A stretch of DNA of 9,601 nucleotides. Origin: Anaerolineales bacterium. Its GTDB lineage: Bacteria; Chloroflexota; Anaerolineae; Epilineales; JAANWY01. Positions 1 to 5,064 of the stretch are shown one piece after another. The stretch is taken from positions 14,102 to 23,702 of the forward strand of contig JAANWY010000136.1 of the NCBI GenBank assembly GCA_018263655.1, written 5' to 3'. Made by a program: the position numbers and the translations under genes. The notes under the pieces are model-generated. The model had not been told where the DNA came from. It saw nothing but the letters and a program-made list of their open reading frames with translations, and did no database searches. How positions within the stretch are numbered: position 1 is the stretch's first letter; each line of letters opens with the position of its first letter.

Positions 1-717
1 CTGGCGGAGGAGATCGAGATCGATGTCGCCGGCTCCGTTACGCAGCGGCGAATCTGGGCCGGCGTTGTGATCGTAAATGGCTTGGGCCAGCCGGATGCGC
101 CAGTCGGTCAGGAATTCGTAGAAGCCGGCATCGACGTCGGGTTTGGCTTGGAGGCTCTTGTACCACGTGAGCCGGCCCTCAAAGTCCTCGGGCGTGTCGG
201 CCGGCGCCAAGTGTTTCAGTTCGTCAAACCGTTCGACGTATTCGGGCGGCGAATCGAAAGCCAAGACGATGCGTTCCTCGTCGGCGTCAAACAGAACCAG
301 CCGCTCGAAGTTGGTGAGGATGGCCCATTGGATACCGTGAGCGCGCGCGTAGCGCATCGCCTGCTTCTCTTCCGGCGTGCGATCAATTCTCCGCGCCTCG
401 CGCTCCTCCGATGAAAGGACGAGGGGTTGTGCTTCTTGTAGGAGCGTTGCCTCTGTCGGTTGCTGGACCTTGCCGAAACGTTTGGCTTCCAGAAACGCCA
501 CCGGTCGATTATTGATCTGTAACGCGACATCGGCGTATCCGGAACCGCGCACAAACGCCTGGCGGTTCCAGACAGTCGGTTGATTCGTTTCCCAGCCCAA
601 AATCTCGAAAAGACGCGCTACGTATCCAGCCTCGACATTGGCTTCGCTAAGGGTCTTGTCGGCTTTCTCGTATTGATCGACTAGGGCGTGGATGTCTTTG
701 ATCTGTCCGTCTGCCAT
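1..717 (-). CDS. Restriction-modification type protein, N-terminal part (runs off the window)
   Basis: Open frame of 239 codons from the ATG at 717-715 to the left edge, with no stop, so the C-terminus is missing. A helical start (residues 1-45) leads to a PD-(D/E)XK nuclease core: Asp63 in GYADVAL, then Glu77 and Lys79 in VAFLEAKRFG. Residues 119-145 (QAMRYARAHGIQWAILTNFE, then RLVLFDA) match the strand-helix pattern that follows the nuclease core in type I HsdR and type IIG enzymes. In those families this domain cuts DNA, and type IIG proteins continue into a methyltransferase. The start is supported by GGAAGGAG about 10 bases upstream and by the promoter at 750-758. From this fragment I cannot decide between a type IIG fusion, an HsdR-like subunit and a stand-alone nuclease-like protein. 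It is transcribed away from the rest of the window. Confidence 0.8.
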   Translation of the reverse strand, partial: MADGQIKDIHALVDQYEKADKTLSEANVEAGYVARLFEILGWETNQPTVWNRQAFVRGSGYADVALQINNRPVAFLEAKRFGKVQQPTEATLLQEAQPLVLSSEEREARRIDRTPEEKQAMRYARAHGIQWAILTNFERLVLFDADEERIVLAFDSPPEYVERFDELKHLAPADTPEDFEGRLTWYKSLQAKPDVDAGFYEFLTDWRIRLAQAIYDHNAGPDSPLRNGAGDIDLDLLRQ

Positions 718-749
718 GTCAAAATGTACTCCTTCCGTCTGATACTCGT

Positions 750-778
750 ATTATAACATACTCCGGTGAGCCGCGAAA
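750..778 (-). promoter_or_regulatory. Extended -10 promoter of the restriction-type gene
   Basis: On the minus strand TG-T-TATAAT lies at 758-750, a perfect extended -10. A poor -35 (TTTCGC, 778-773) sits 17 bases upstream. Transcription would start near 743, giving a short leader that carries GGAAGGAG before the ATG at 717. Confidence 0.6.
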
Positions 779-882
779 CACAACGAGCCTATGACCAGAC
801 ACTTTAAGATACTGAAATTATGACATAAGCTCCAAGGCCCGTCCTCGGCAGAAATCCTTCACCAGTTAGATCAAGACAGCAT

Positions 883-1045
883 CCCTTCGACAAGCTCAGG
901 ACGCCGCCTGAGCGACGTCCTGAGCCCAGTCGAAGGGGGTGCGGCTTGAACCTAAGTACCGTACTATTCTGAACCCGCACCCTTCGATACGGCCTCCACT
1001 ACGTTCCGGCCTACCCCTCGTCAAGCTCGGGACGTCGCTCGGGAT
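883..1045. repeat. Composite palindromic dispersed repeat, copy A
   Basis: Two inverted halves. In the left half CCCTTCGACAAGCTCAGGAC (from 883) pairs imperfectly with 916-937. GGGTGCGG (937-944) is inverted as CCGCACCC (975-982), after which the right half repeats the same motifs (TTCGATACGG, CTCCACT, CGTTCCGGCCTAC, CAAGCTCGGGACGTCGCT). The 34 bases 911-944 recur identically at 9558-9591, and the right half recurs inverted in the same right-edge element. It resembles the non-coding palindromic repeats common in draft genomes of environmental bacteria; no ORF or transposase is present. Confidence 0.75.
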
Positions 1046-1119
1046 GCTAGCCGTGATTTTGATGGATGACTGGTGACTCATTTATGCCGAGGTGTACTAG
1101 AGCCTTATATCAAAACTTC

Positions 1120-1255
1120 AGGTAAGCGTTCAGTTACCCTTGCGAAGGTTAGGAAGAACCTTGGCAAGAGGCCGATTTTCGACTGGCGAGGGGTACCTCA
1201 ACCCGAAAGCGATTGGCAAACCTTCGCAAGGGTCCCCACTACCTGAACAGTTACC
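1120..1255. repeat. Long inverted repeat with 15-bp perfect core arms
   Basis: ACCCTTGCGAAGGTT (1136-1150) is perfectly inverted as AACCTTCGCAAGGGT (1219-1233). Outside this core, AGGTAAGCGTTCAG (1120-1133) and CCTGAACAGTTACC (1242-1255) also match as inverted repeats, offset by a few extra bases on the right. The result is a hairpin-forming element of about 135 bp without coding potential. Confidence 0.7.
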
Positions 1256-1260
1256 TCCCG

Positions 1261-1321
1261 CATACATCGGAGGAGATTGCGGCAATCCAAGAAATTGCTT
1301 CGCAAAAACCGCTCGCAATGA
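1261..1321. repeat. Dispersed repeat remnant (GGAGATTGC ... CTCGCAATGACA)
   Basis: The segment contains GGAGATTGC (1270-1278), ATTGCTTCGC (1294-1303) and CTCGCAATGACA near its right end. This pattern is familiar to me as a non-coding repeat in many environmental bacterial genomes. Only one copy is in the window, so its repeat nature rests on recognition rather than on comparison here. Confidence 0.35.
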
Positions 1322-1417
1322 CAAATCCGGGAGAGGTTTAGGCCCATTCTGGCTACCCCCTGAACGGTTACAACTTCAGTTTAAGATAAGGTGCGTAGTT
1401 GGACGTTCTGCTACATG

Positions 1418-1494
1418 ATGGCCTATCGCCTGCATGGCCTATCGCCTGCATGGCCTATCGCCTGCATGGCCTATCGCCTGCGTGGCCTACTGCC
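1418..1494. repeat. 16-bp tandem repeat, four perfect units plus a partial fifth
   Basis: The unit ATGGCCTATCGCCTGC occurs head to tail at 1418-1433, 1434-1449, 1450-1465 and 1466-1481. It is followed by a diverged partial copy (GTGGCCTACTGCC). Sixteen is not a multiple of three, there are no spacers, and no supported gene spans it, so it is a non-coding minisatellite-like array. Confidence 0.9.
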
Positions 1495-1539
1495 CCTGAA
1501 ACAAGTTTCAGCCTCCTGGACGCTGAAACTTGTTTCAGG
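1495..1539. repeat. 17-bp perfect inverted repeat with self-complementary arms
   Basis: CCTGAAACAAGTTTCAG (1495-1511) is inverted perfectly at 1523-1539, with an 11-base loop. Each arm is itself nearly palindromic (CTGAAAC-2-GTTTCAG), so either one hairpin or two small ones can form. No T run follows, so it is not a standard terminator. Confidence 0.8.
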
Positions 1540-1592
1540 CCTGCCTGTGCGGAGCGCGCAGACAGGCCTGCCTGTGCGTGGGCAGACAGGTC
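1539..1592. repeat. Two tandem GCCTGCCTGTGCG...CAGACAGG hairpin repeats
   Basis: GCCTGCCTGTGCG (1539-1551) pairs imperfectly with CGCGCAGACAGGC (1554-1566). A second, similar unit covers 1565-1592. The form is that of REP-like hairpins placed directly next to the preceding inverted repeat. Confidence 0.6.
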
Positions 1593-1686
1593 TTGGGTGT
1601 TTGGCCTTGTACTTACTTGACATTGGACTTATGGGGAAACACCTCGTAATGTGATTTGCTTCAGCACGCCAAATCTGGTAGGATTA

Positions 1687-1695
1687 TGGTAGAAT
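1687..1695 (+). promoter_or_regulatory. Extended -10 promoter for the typA-side RNA
   Basis: TG-G-TAGAAT (1687-1695) is a good extended -10 with no convincing -35. The expected start, about seven bases downstream (near 1702), falls exactly where the 5' strand of the closing stem of the folded RNA begins. That coincidence supports both calls. Confidence 0.5.
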
Positions 1696-1701
1696 AGAAG
1701 T

Positions 1702-1909
1702 AACTACCCAGAGGCTCCTGCTGGATCGTCAGATCCAGCAAGTAAGGTGGCTCAACAACACCGGTAGACGACTGAGAAGTACTGAAAATCCGCATCTTGC
1801 GCCGCTCTTGGCCTGGATTTGACAATCCAGGCCGAGCAGGCTGGGTAGTTGCGAATAGAATGATAACGCGAGCGACCTCGGTCAACTCCGACCGAGGTCG
1901 TTGTTTGTG
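1702..1909 (+). ncRNA. Structured RNA of unknown family: small RNA or typA leader
   Basis: AACTACCCAG (1702-1711) pairs with CTGGGTAGTT (1841-1850), closing a ~149-nt domain. Inside are TGCTGGATC/GATCCAGCA (1719-1727/1732-1740, loop GTCA), a possible GGTG/CACC stem around 1745-1763, and GGCCTGGATT/AATCCAGGCC (1810-1819/1824-1833, loop TGAC) extended by GCTC/GAGC. A terminator (1873-1909) follows. A long-range alternative is also possible: CCTGCT (1717-1722) with AGCAGG (1835-1840), and the two CTGGAT/ATCCAG pairs exchanged, which gives a rod-like fold. I could not match it to RNase P, tmRNA, SRP RNA or a known riboswitch; a 6S-like rod is only a weak idea. It could be an independent small RNA or a cis attenuator of typA, which starts 32 bases after the terminator. 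Confidence 0.55.
1873..1909 (+). terminator. Intrinsic terminator between the structured RNA and typA
   Basis: GACCTCGGTC (1874-1883) and GACCGAGGTC (1890-1899) form a 10-bp perfect stem with loop AACTCC. C1873-G1900 extends it, and the T-rich stretch TTGTTTGTG follows. GGCCGAG (1830-1836) could pair with CTCGGTC (1877-1883) and break this stem, so antitermination is possible. Confidence 0.7.
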
Positions 1910-1941
1910 AATCACTGTTGCGGGGAGAACCTTTACGCTTT

Positions 1942-3810
1942 ATGCTGGTTGAACGGACGGAACTTCGAAATCTGGCCATCATCGCTCACGTCGACCATGG
2001 AAAGACGACATTGGTCGACGGGCTGCTGAAACAGGCTCACGTCTTCCACTCGAAAGCGCAGGTGGCCGACCGCGTGTTGGATTCCAACGAGCTGGAACGG
2101 GAGCGTGGTCTCACGATTCTGGCGAAGAACACGGCCATCACCGTCTGGGATCCAGAGACTGAGCAGGAGGTCAAGATCAACATCGTCGACACGCCGGGCC
2201 ATGCCGACTTCGGCGGCGAGGTCGAGCGGGTCATGAACATGGTCGACGGTGTTTTACTGTTGGTTGACGCTGCCGAAGGCCCGATGCCACAGACGCGCTT
2301 CGTACTCAAAGAAGCGCTGGAGAAGGGGCACCGTGCCGTCGTGGTGATCAACAAAGTGGATCGCAAGCACGCCGATCCGCGCAAGACGTTGAACCAGACC
2401 TTCGATCTGTTCATCGAGCTGGGAGCCAGCGACGAGCAGGCCGACTTTCCGGTGGTCTACGCCAACGCCCTCACGGGCCAAGCCGGCCTCACCCCGAACC
2501 TCGGCCCCGATCTCCAGCCGTTGTTCGAGACCATTCTACGCCACATTCCGGCGCCGAAAGTCGATGTGGACGCGCCGCTCCAACTGCTGGTCAGCACGCT
2601 GGGCTATGACGACTATCGCGGGACAACGGCTGTGGGCCGCATCAGCGCCGGCAGACTGCGCGCCGGCCAGCGCACCGCGCGCATCAAGCTGGACGGTGAG
2701 GTGATCTACGACGAGGCGCCGTATCTGTTCGTGCACGAGGGGCTGGAGCGCGTCGAAGTCGACGAGGCCGAAGCCGGCGAAATCGTCGTGGTGGCCGGCC
2801 TGGAGGACGTAGGTGGGACACCACCCGCCATCGGCGAGACGCTGGCGGATCCCGAACAGCCGGTGGCGTTGCCCGTCATCGATGTCGAGGAGCCGACGGT
2901 GCGCATGACGTTTGGGGTGAACGCCTCGCCGTTTGCCGGCCAGGAGGGGCGCTGGGTGACGTCGCGCAAGCTGCGCGAGCGGCTGTACAACGAGCTGCGC
3001 CGCAACGTAGCGTTGCGCGTCGCAGACACGGACAGCGCCGAGACCTTCCTCGTCTCCGGGCGCGGTGAGCTACACCTGGCCATCTTGATGGAAGAGATGC
3101 GCCGCGAGGGTTATGAGTTCCAGGTATCCCGTCCCGAGGTGATTCTGCGCGAGGGCGAAGACGGCGAATGGCTGGAACCGTACGAAGAGGTCCACATCGA
3201 GACGACGCGCGACACGATGGGCACGGTGATCGAGCTGCTGGGGAGCCGGCAGGGTCAAATGATCGACATGCAGGATTCCCACACCGACAGCGTCCACCTG
3301 ACGTTTGTGGTGCCGACGCGGGGTTTGCTGGGCTTTCGCTATCAGTTTCTGACCGCGACGCGCGGCATGGGCGTGATGAACACGCTGTTCCACGGCTATC
3401 GACCGCTGGCCGGCCAGGTCGAGGGGCGGATCAACGGCTCGTTGGTGGCCTGGGAGCGGGGCGTTGCCACCGCCTACGGACTGGAGAACGCTGGGGAGCG
3501 GGGCCGGCTCTTCACCCGTCCCGGCACCGAAGTCTACGAGGGTATGGTCGTCGGCGAGCACCAGCGGCCGGGCGACCTGGAAATCAACGTGTGCAAACAG
3601 AAGCGCGTGACTAACATCCACCGCTCGTTCAAGGAGATCGACGAGCGGTTGACGCCGGCGCGCGAGATGAGCCTGGACGAAGCCATTGAGTATCTGGCCG
3701 ACGACGAGCTATTGGAAGTGACACCCGAGACGTACCGTATCCGGAAGAAGATCCTGGGTACTGAGAGACGCCGCAGAGCCGTCAAGCGCGCCAAGGAAGA
3801 CGTCGCTTGA
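1942..3810 (+). CDS. typA: Ribosome-associated GTPase TypA/BipA
   Basis: A 622-aa translational GTPase of the TypA/BipA family, which binds 70S ribosomes and in Escherichia coli supports 50S assembly and growth in the cold. G-domain motifs are complete: G1 AHVDHGKTT (15-23), switch I ERGLTILAKNTAI (54-66), G3 DTPGH (83-87), G4 NKVD (137-140), G5 region YANALTG. A beta-barrel domain, an EF-G-like domain III (residues ~305-390) and the BipA-type C-terminus (TPAREMSLDEAIEYLADDEL, then RIRKKILGTERRRR) follow. The length is slightly above the usual ~610 residues; the extra WDPETEQEV loop before G3 accounts for part of this. I chose the ATG at 1942 because family members begin a few residues before LRNLAIIAHVDHG. 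The ribosome site is modest (GGGGAG, 14 bases upstream). The in-frame TTG at 1918 lacks any ribosome site. Its leader contains the structured RNA and terminator. Confidence 0.95.
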   Translation: MLVERTELRNLAIIAHVDHGKTTLVDGLLKQAHVFHSKAQVADRVLDSNELERERGLTILAKNTAITVWDPETEQEVKINIVDTPGHADFGGEVERVMNMVDGVLLLVDAAEGPMPQTRFVLKEALEKGHRAVVVINKVDRKHADPRKTLNQTFDLFIELGASDEQADFPVVYANALTGQAGLTPNLGPDLQPLFETILRHIPAPKVDVDAPLQLLVSTLGYDDYRGTTAVGRISAGRLRAGQRTARIKLDGEVIYDEAPYLFVHEGLERVEVDEAEAGEIVVVAGLEDVGGTPPAIGETLADPEQPVALPVIDVEEPTVRMTFGVNASPFAGQEGRWVTSRKLRERLYNELRRNVALRVADTDSAETFLVSGRGELHLAILMEEMRREGYEFQVSRPEVILREGEDGEWLEPYEEVHIETTRDTMGTVIELLGSRQGQMIDMQDSHTDSVHLTFVVPTRGLLGFRYQFLTATRGMGVMNTLFHGYRPLAGQVEGRINGSLVAWERGVATAYGLENAGERGRLFTRPGTEVYEGMVVGEHQRPGDLEINVCKQKRVTNIHRSFKEIDERLTPAREMSLDEAIEYLADDELLEVTPETYRIRKKILGTERRRRAVKRAKEDVA

Positions 3811-3837
3811 GCCAAATTTGGAACTGCTGGACCCGAT

Positions 3838-3866
3838 TTGCATAATTTCTCATTCTAACGTATAAT
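3838..3866 (+). promoter_or_regulatory. Near-consensus sigma-70 type promoter of the cold-shock gene
   Basis: TTGCAT (3838-3843), a 17-base spacer and TATAAT (3861-3866). Transcription would start near 3873 and leave a leader of about 150 nt before the cold-shock gene, close to the long leader known for E. coli cspA. Confidence 0.75.
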
Positions 3867-3923
3867 TAGTATGCAACAGATTGTAGGATGAGGATGGTTG
3901 TTTTCTAGTATCGACTTCGAGCG

Positions 3924-3963
3924 CCTACTCTGACTTCTTTGCCAGAGTGGGTGTTTTGTTTTT
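3924..3963 (+). terminator. Terminator-like hairpin inside the cold-shock leader
   Basis: CCTACTCTG (3924-3932) pairs with CAGAGTGGG (3943-3951) as nine pairs including one G-T, with a 10-base loop, and is followed by TGTTTTGTTTTT. It lies downstream of the csp promoter, so it can end typA read-through and also attenuate csp. No other terminator lies between typA and csp. Confidence 0.65.
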
Positions 3964-3984
3964 CGACGCAAGTAACTGACCCCG

Positions 3985-4015
3985 ACCCCTACACAAATTC
4001 ATCCACGAAAGGGGT
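3985..4015 (+). promoter_or_regulatory. Possible Shine-Dalgarno-masking stem of the cold-shock mRNA
   Basis: ACCCCT (3985-3990) is complementary to AGGGGT (4010-4015). The latter includes most of the ribosome site AAGGGG (4009-4014), which sits 10 bases before the ATG at 4025. The stem is short with a 19-base loop, so it could open and close with conditions. This is inferred from base pairing only. Confidence 0.4.
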
Positions 4016-4024
4016 GTATAAGAT

Positions 4025-4270
4025 ATGGCAGATCGAACAACTGGTAAGGTCAAGTGGTTCAGCCGACAAAAGGGTTATGGCTTCATCCAGCCCGAGGATG
4101 GCGAGGACGTTTTTGTTCACCACTCTGACATCCGCGGAGACGGCTTCAAGAACCTGGAAGAAGGTGAGCGCGTAGAGTTTACCCTTGGAAGCAGCCCGAA
4201 AGGGCCACAGGCGACTGACGTCGTCCAGCTAGACCCCTCCCCGGAGCGCACCTCCCAAGGCAGTTGGTAA
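4025..4270 (+). CDS. csp: Cold-shock domain protein (CspA family)
   Basis: An 81-aa single cold-shock domain that binds single-stranded RNA and DNA and acts as an RNA chaperone in the cytoplasm. It shows the family core: TGKVKWF (6-12), RNP1 KGYGFI (16-21), RNP2 DVFVHHS (28-34), and the later strands GERVEF and GPQATDV. The aromatic surface (W11, F12, F20, F30, H32) is intact. It is a little longer than the usual 66-70 residues because of a hydrophilic tail (SPERTSQGSW). Start at 4025, with AAGGGG upstream. It has its own strong promoter, a long folded leader and a strong terminator, so it is a one-gene transcript. The leader carries both a terminator-like hairpin and a possible ribosome-site stem, so both transcriptional and translational control are possible. 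Confidence 0.95.
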   Translation: MADRTTGKVKWFSRQKGYGFIQPEDGEDVFVHHSDIRGDGFKNLEEGERVEFTLGSSPKGPQATDVVQLDPSPERTSQGSW

Positions 4271-4291
4271 GGTAAGCTGCTAGCGAAATCA

Positions 4292-4338
4292 GGCCGGCCA
4301 GGGCTCTTTGAGAAGTTGAGTGCTGGCCGGCCTTTTTT
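4292..4338 (+). terminator. Strong intrinsic terminator after the cold-shock gene
   Basis: GGCCGGCCAG (4292-4301) and CTGGCCGGCC (4323-4332) pair perfectly over 10 bp and are followed by six T residues (4333-4338). The loop is long (21 bases). It starts 22 bases after the csp stop. Confidence 0.92.
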
Positions 4339-4379
4339 GCTGGGCTTTTTGGGTCAACACAAATTAGGGGATGCTCCGA

Positions 4380-4395
4380 GCGGACAACAGTCCGC
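4380..4395. repeat. Small perfect hairpin in the csp downstream gap
   Basis: GCGGAC (4380-4385), loop AACA, GTCCGC (4390-4395). No T run follows on either strand, so I do not call it a terminator. Its role is unknown. Confidence 0.4.
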
Positions 4396-4453
4396 ATTTC
4401 TCAACTACGAGGGCGGTAGCCGGGCGATAGCCTAAATAGCTTAATGATGTTTC

Positions 4454-4462
4454 TGGTATAAA
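4454..4462 (+). promoter_or_regulatory. Possible extended -10 promoter facing the zinc-ribbon gene
   Basis: TG-G-TATAAA (4454-4462) lies on the plus strand without a clear -35. A start near 4469 would give a ~20-base leader containing GGAGGAGGAG before the ATG at 4489. It fits the idea that a plus-strand gene once began here. Confidence 0.35.
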
Positions 4463-4470
4463 CGAGTGAC

Positions 4471-4962
4471 TCATGGAGGAGGAGAGCAATGGGACAAAAT
4501 AAGGAGAAGGCAAGTTTTAGACAAAGGTAACTGGCCTGGATTGGAGAAACAGAAACGATCGATCATCACTGCTTCCCACAGGTCGCGGTGGGTTTGTAGT
4601 GAAGCCACGACTTTCTCTCCAGCAAAAGCGCCCGGTCTCGCACGTCGAATAAGTTCGAGCTGGATCTCCTGGACTGTGGCATCCGCGAGAGCTAGGTCTT
4701 GATTGGTTGAATCAGTCTGATCTTTCATCTTCCGTGAGGGTCCTTCTTGCTCTCCCTCGATGACTCGCGCAACCTCGCAACCACAAGTAGCGCACTTACC
4801 CGTCAGAACCAAATCCCCTCTTTCTACGTGCCCTTTGAAATCCGTGATTGTAGTTACGTTAGAGCAATGTCCACACCATACATTGCTCAATAGCCGCTCA
4901 CGTATTTGAGCGGGGATTGATTCCCATTGGGCTCTTGCTTCGACTGTAAACTCGCCGCTCAT
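4471..4962 (-). CDS. Zinc-ribbon protein of unknown function, probably altered C-terminus
   Basis: A 163-aa protein starting at the ATG 4962-4960, with GAGGAGGA five bases upstream. Residues 30-60 form a zinc ribbon: WCGHC (C30, C33) and KCATC (C57, C60), with an extra C62. A charged linker (70-90) leads to a second conserved-looking segment (99-136, including EIQLELIRRAR, FAGEKVVASL and HRDLWEAVMIDR). After about residue 136 the sequence becomes Cys/Leu/Pro-rich (LSKTCLLLILSHCSPPP) and resembles no domain; here the frame reads antisense to the 13-codon plus-strand ORF. I infer that the native 3' end was replaced at about 4530-4557. The function is not known to me. A dyad at 5015-5042 lies upstream. 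It is convergent with csp. Confidence 0.7.
   Translation of the reverse strand: MSGEFTVEARAQWESIPAQIRERLLSNVWCGHCSNVTTITDFKGHVERGDLVLTGKCATCGCEVARVIEGEQEGPSRKMKDQTDSTNQDLALADATVQEIQLELIRRARPGAFAGEKVVASLQTHRDLWEAVMIDRFCFSNPGQLPLSKTCLLLILSHCSPPP
4489..4530 (+). pseudogene. 13-codon ORF with a very strong ribosome site; likely 5' remnant of a lost gene
   Basis: ATG at 4489, encoding MGQNKEKASFRQR and a stop. GGAGGAGGAG lies a few bases upstream and a TGGTATAAA promoter-like site lies before that. Such signals are unusual for chance. The ORF overlaps the 3' end of the minus-strand zinc-ribbon gene, in the part where that protein stops looking like its domain. I read it as the start of a deleted gene; a genuine micropeptide is the alternative. 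Confidence 0.3.
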
Positions 4963-5014
4963 TTCAATCCTCCTCGTTTTGGCTGTCTACCCCTTGATGT
5001 GGGCATTCGGTGTC

Positions 5015-5042
5015 GATCATCTCACCTTTGTGAAAAATGATC
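5015..5042. promoter_or_regulatory. Dyad upstream of the zinc-ribbon gene, operator-like
   Basis: GATCAT (5015-5020) is inverted as ATGATC (5037-5042), and inside it TCAC (5022-5025) is inverted as GTGA (5030-5033). The nested symmetry, 53-80 bases before the zinc-ribbon start, suggests a protein-binding site. No regulator can be named. Confidence 0.35.
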
Positions 5043-5064
5043 CAAGTGGTTGCATGGATTATGG

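Larger units (their letters stand above)
718..1686. other. Gene-free intergenic block rich in repeats
   Basis: About 970 bases in which I find no credible gene on either strand. The open frames here run through inverted or tandem repeats and have no ribosome sites. The block holds a composite palindromic repeat (883-1045), a long inverted repeat (1120-1255), a degenerate repeat patch (1261-1321), a 16-bp tandem repeat (1418-1494) and stacked hairpins (1495-1592). It separates the divergent restriction-type gene from the typA leader. Confidence 0.75.

Noticed and set aside
1418..1494. CRISPR array
   Set aside because: Units are 16 bp, directly abutting, with no spacers and no cas genes nearby.
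1617..1622. TTGACA as a -35 box
   Set aside because: No acceptable -10 occurs 16-18 bases downstream (the bases there are CACCTC).
1391..1654. Reading frames across the 16-bp tandem array
   Set aside because: They only translate the tandem repeat and hairpins, differ by frame without preference, and lack ribosome sites.
1711..1719. M-box (magnesium) riboswitch suggested by GAGGCTCCT
   Set aside because: As I recall the M-box consensus, only this short 5' piece matches; the other conserved core segments of the family are not found in the following 150 bases, and typA is not a magnesium transporter.
1770..1780. TPP riboswitch suggested by ACTGAGA
   Set aside because: The second conserved half (ACCTGATCTGG-like) is absent and the downstream gene is not a thiamine gene.
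1918..1941. Upstream TTG start for typA (adds MRGEPLRF)
   Set aside because: No ribosome site before the TTG, and family members start just before LRNLAIIAHVDHG; the ATG at 1942 fits better.
3070..3621. 183-aa minus-strand frame inside typA
   Set aside because: It is antisense to a fully conserved, motif-complete typA; it reflects GC-rich codon bias.
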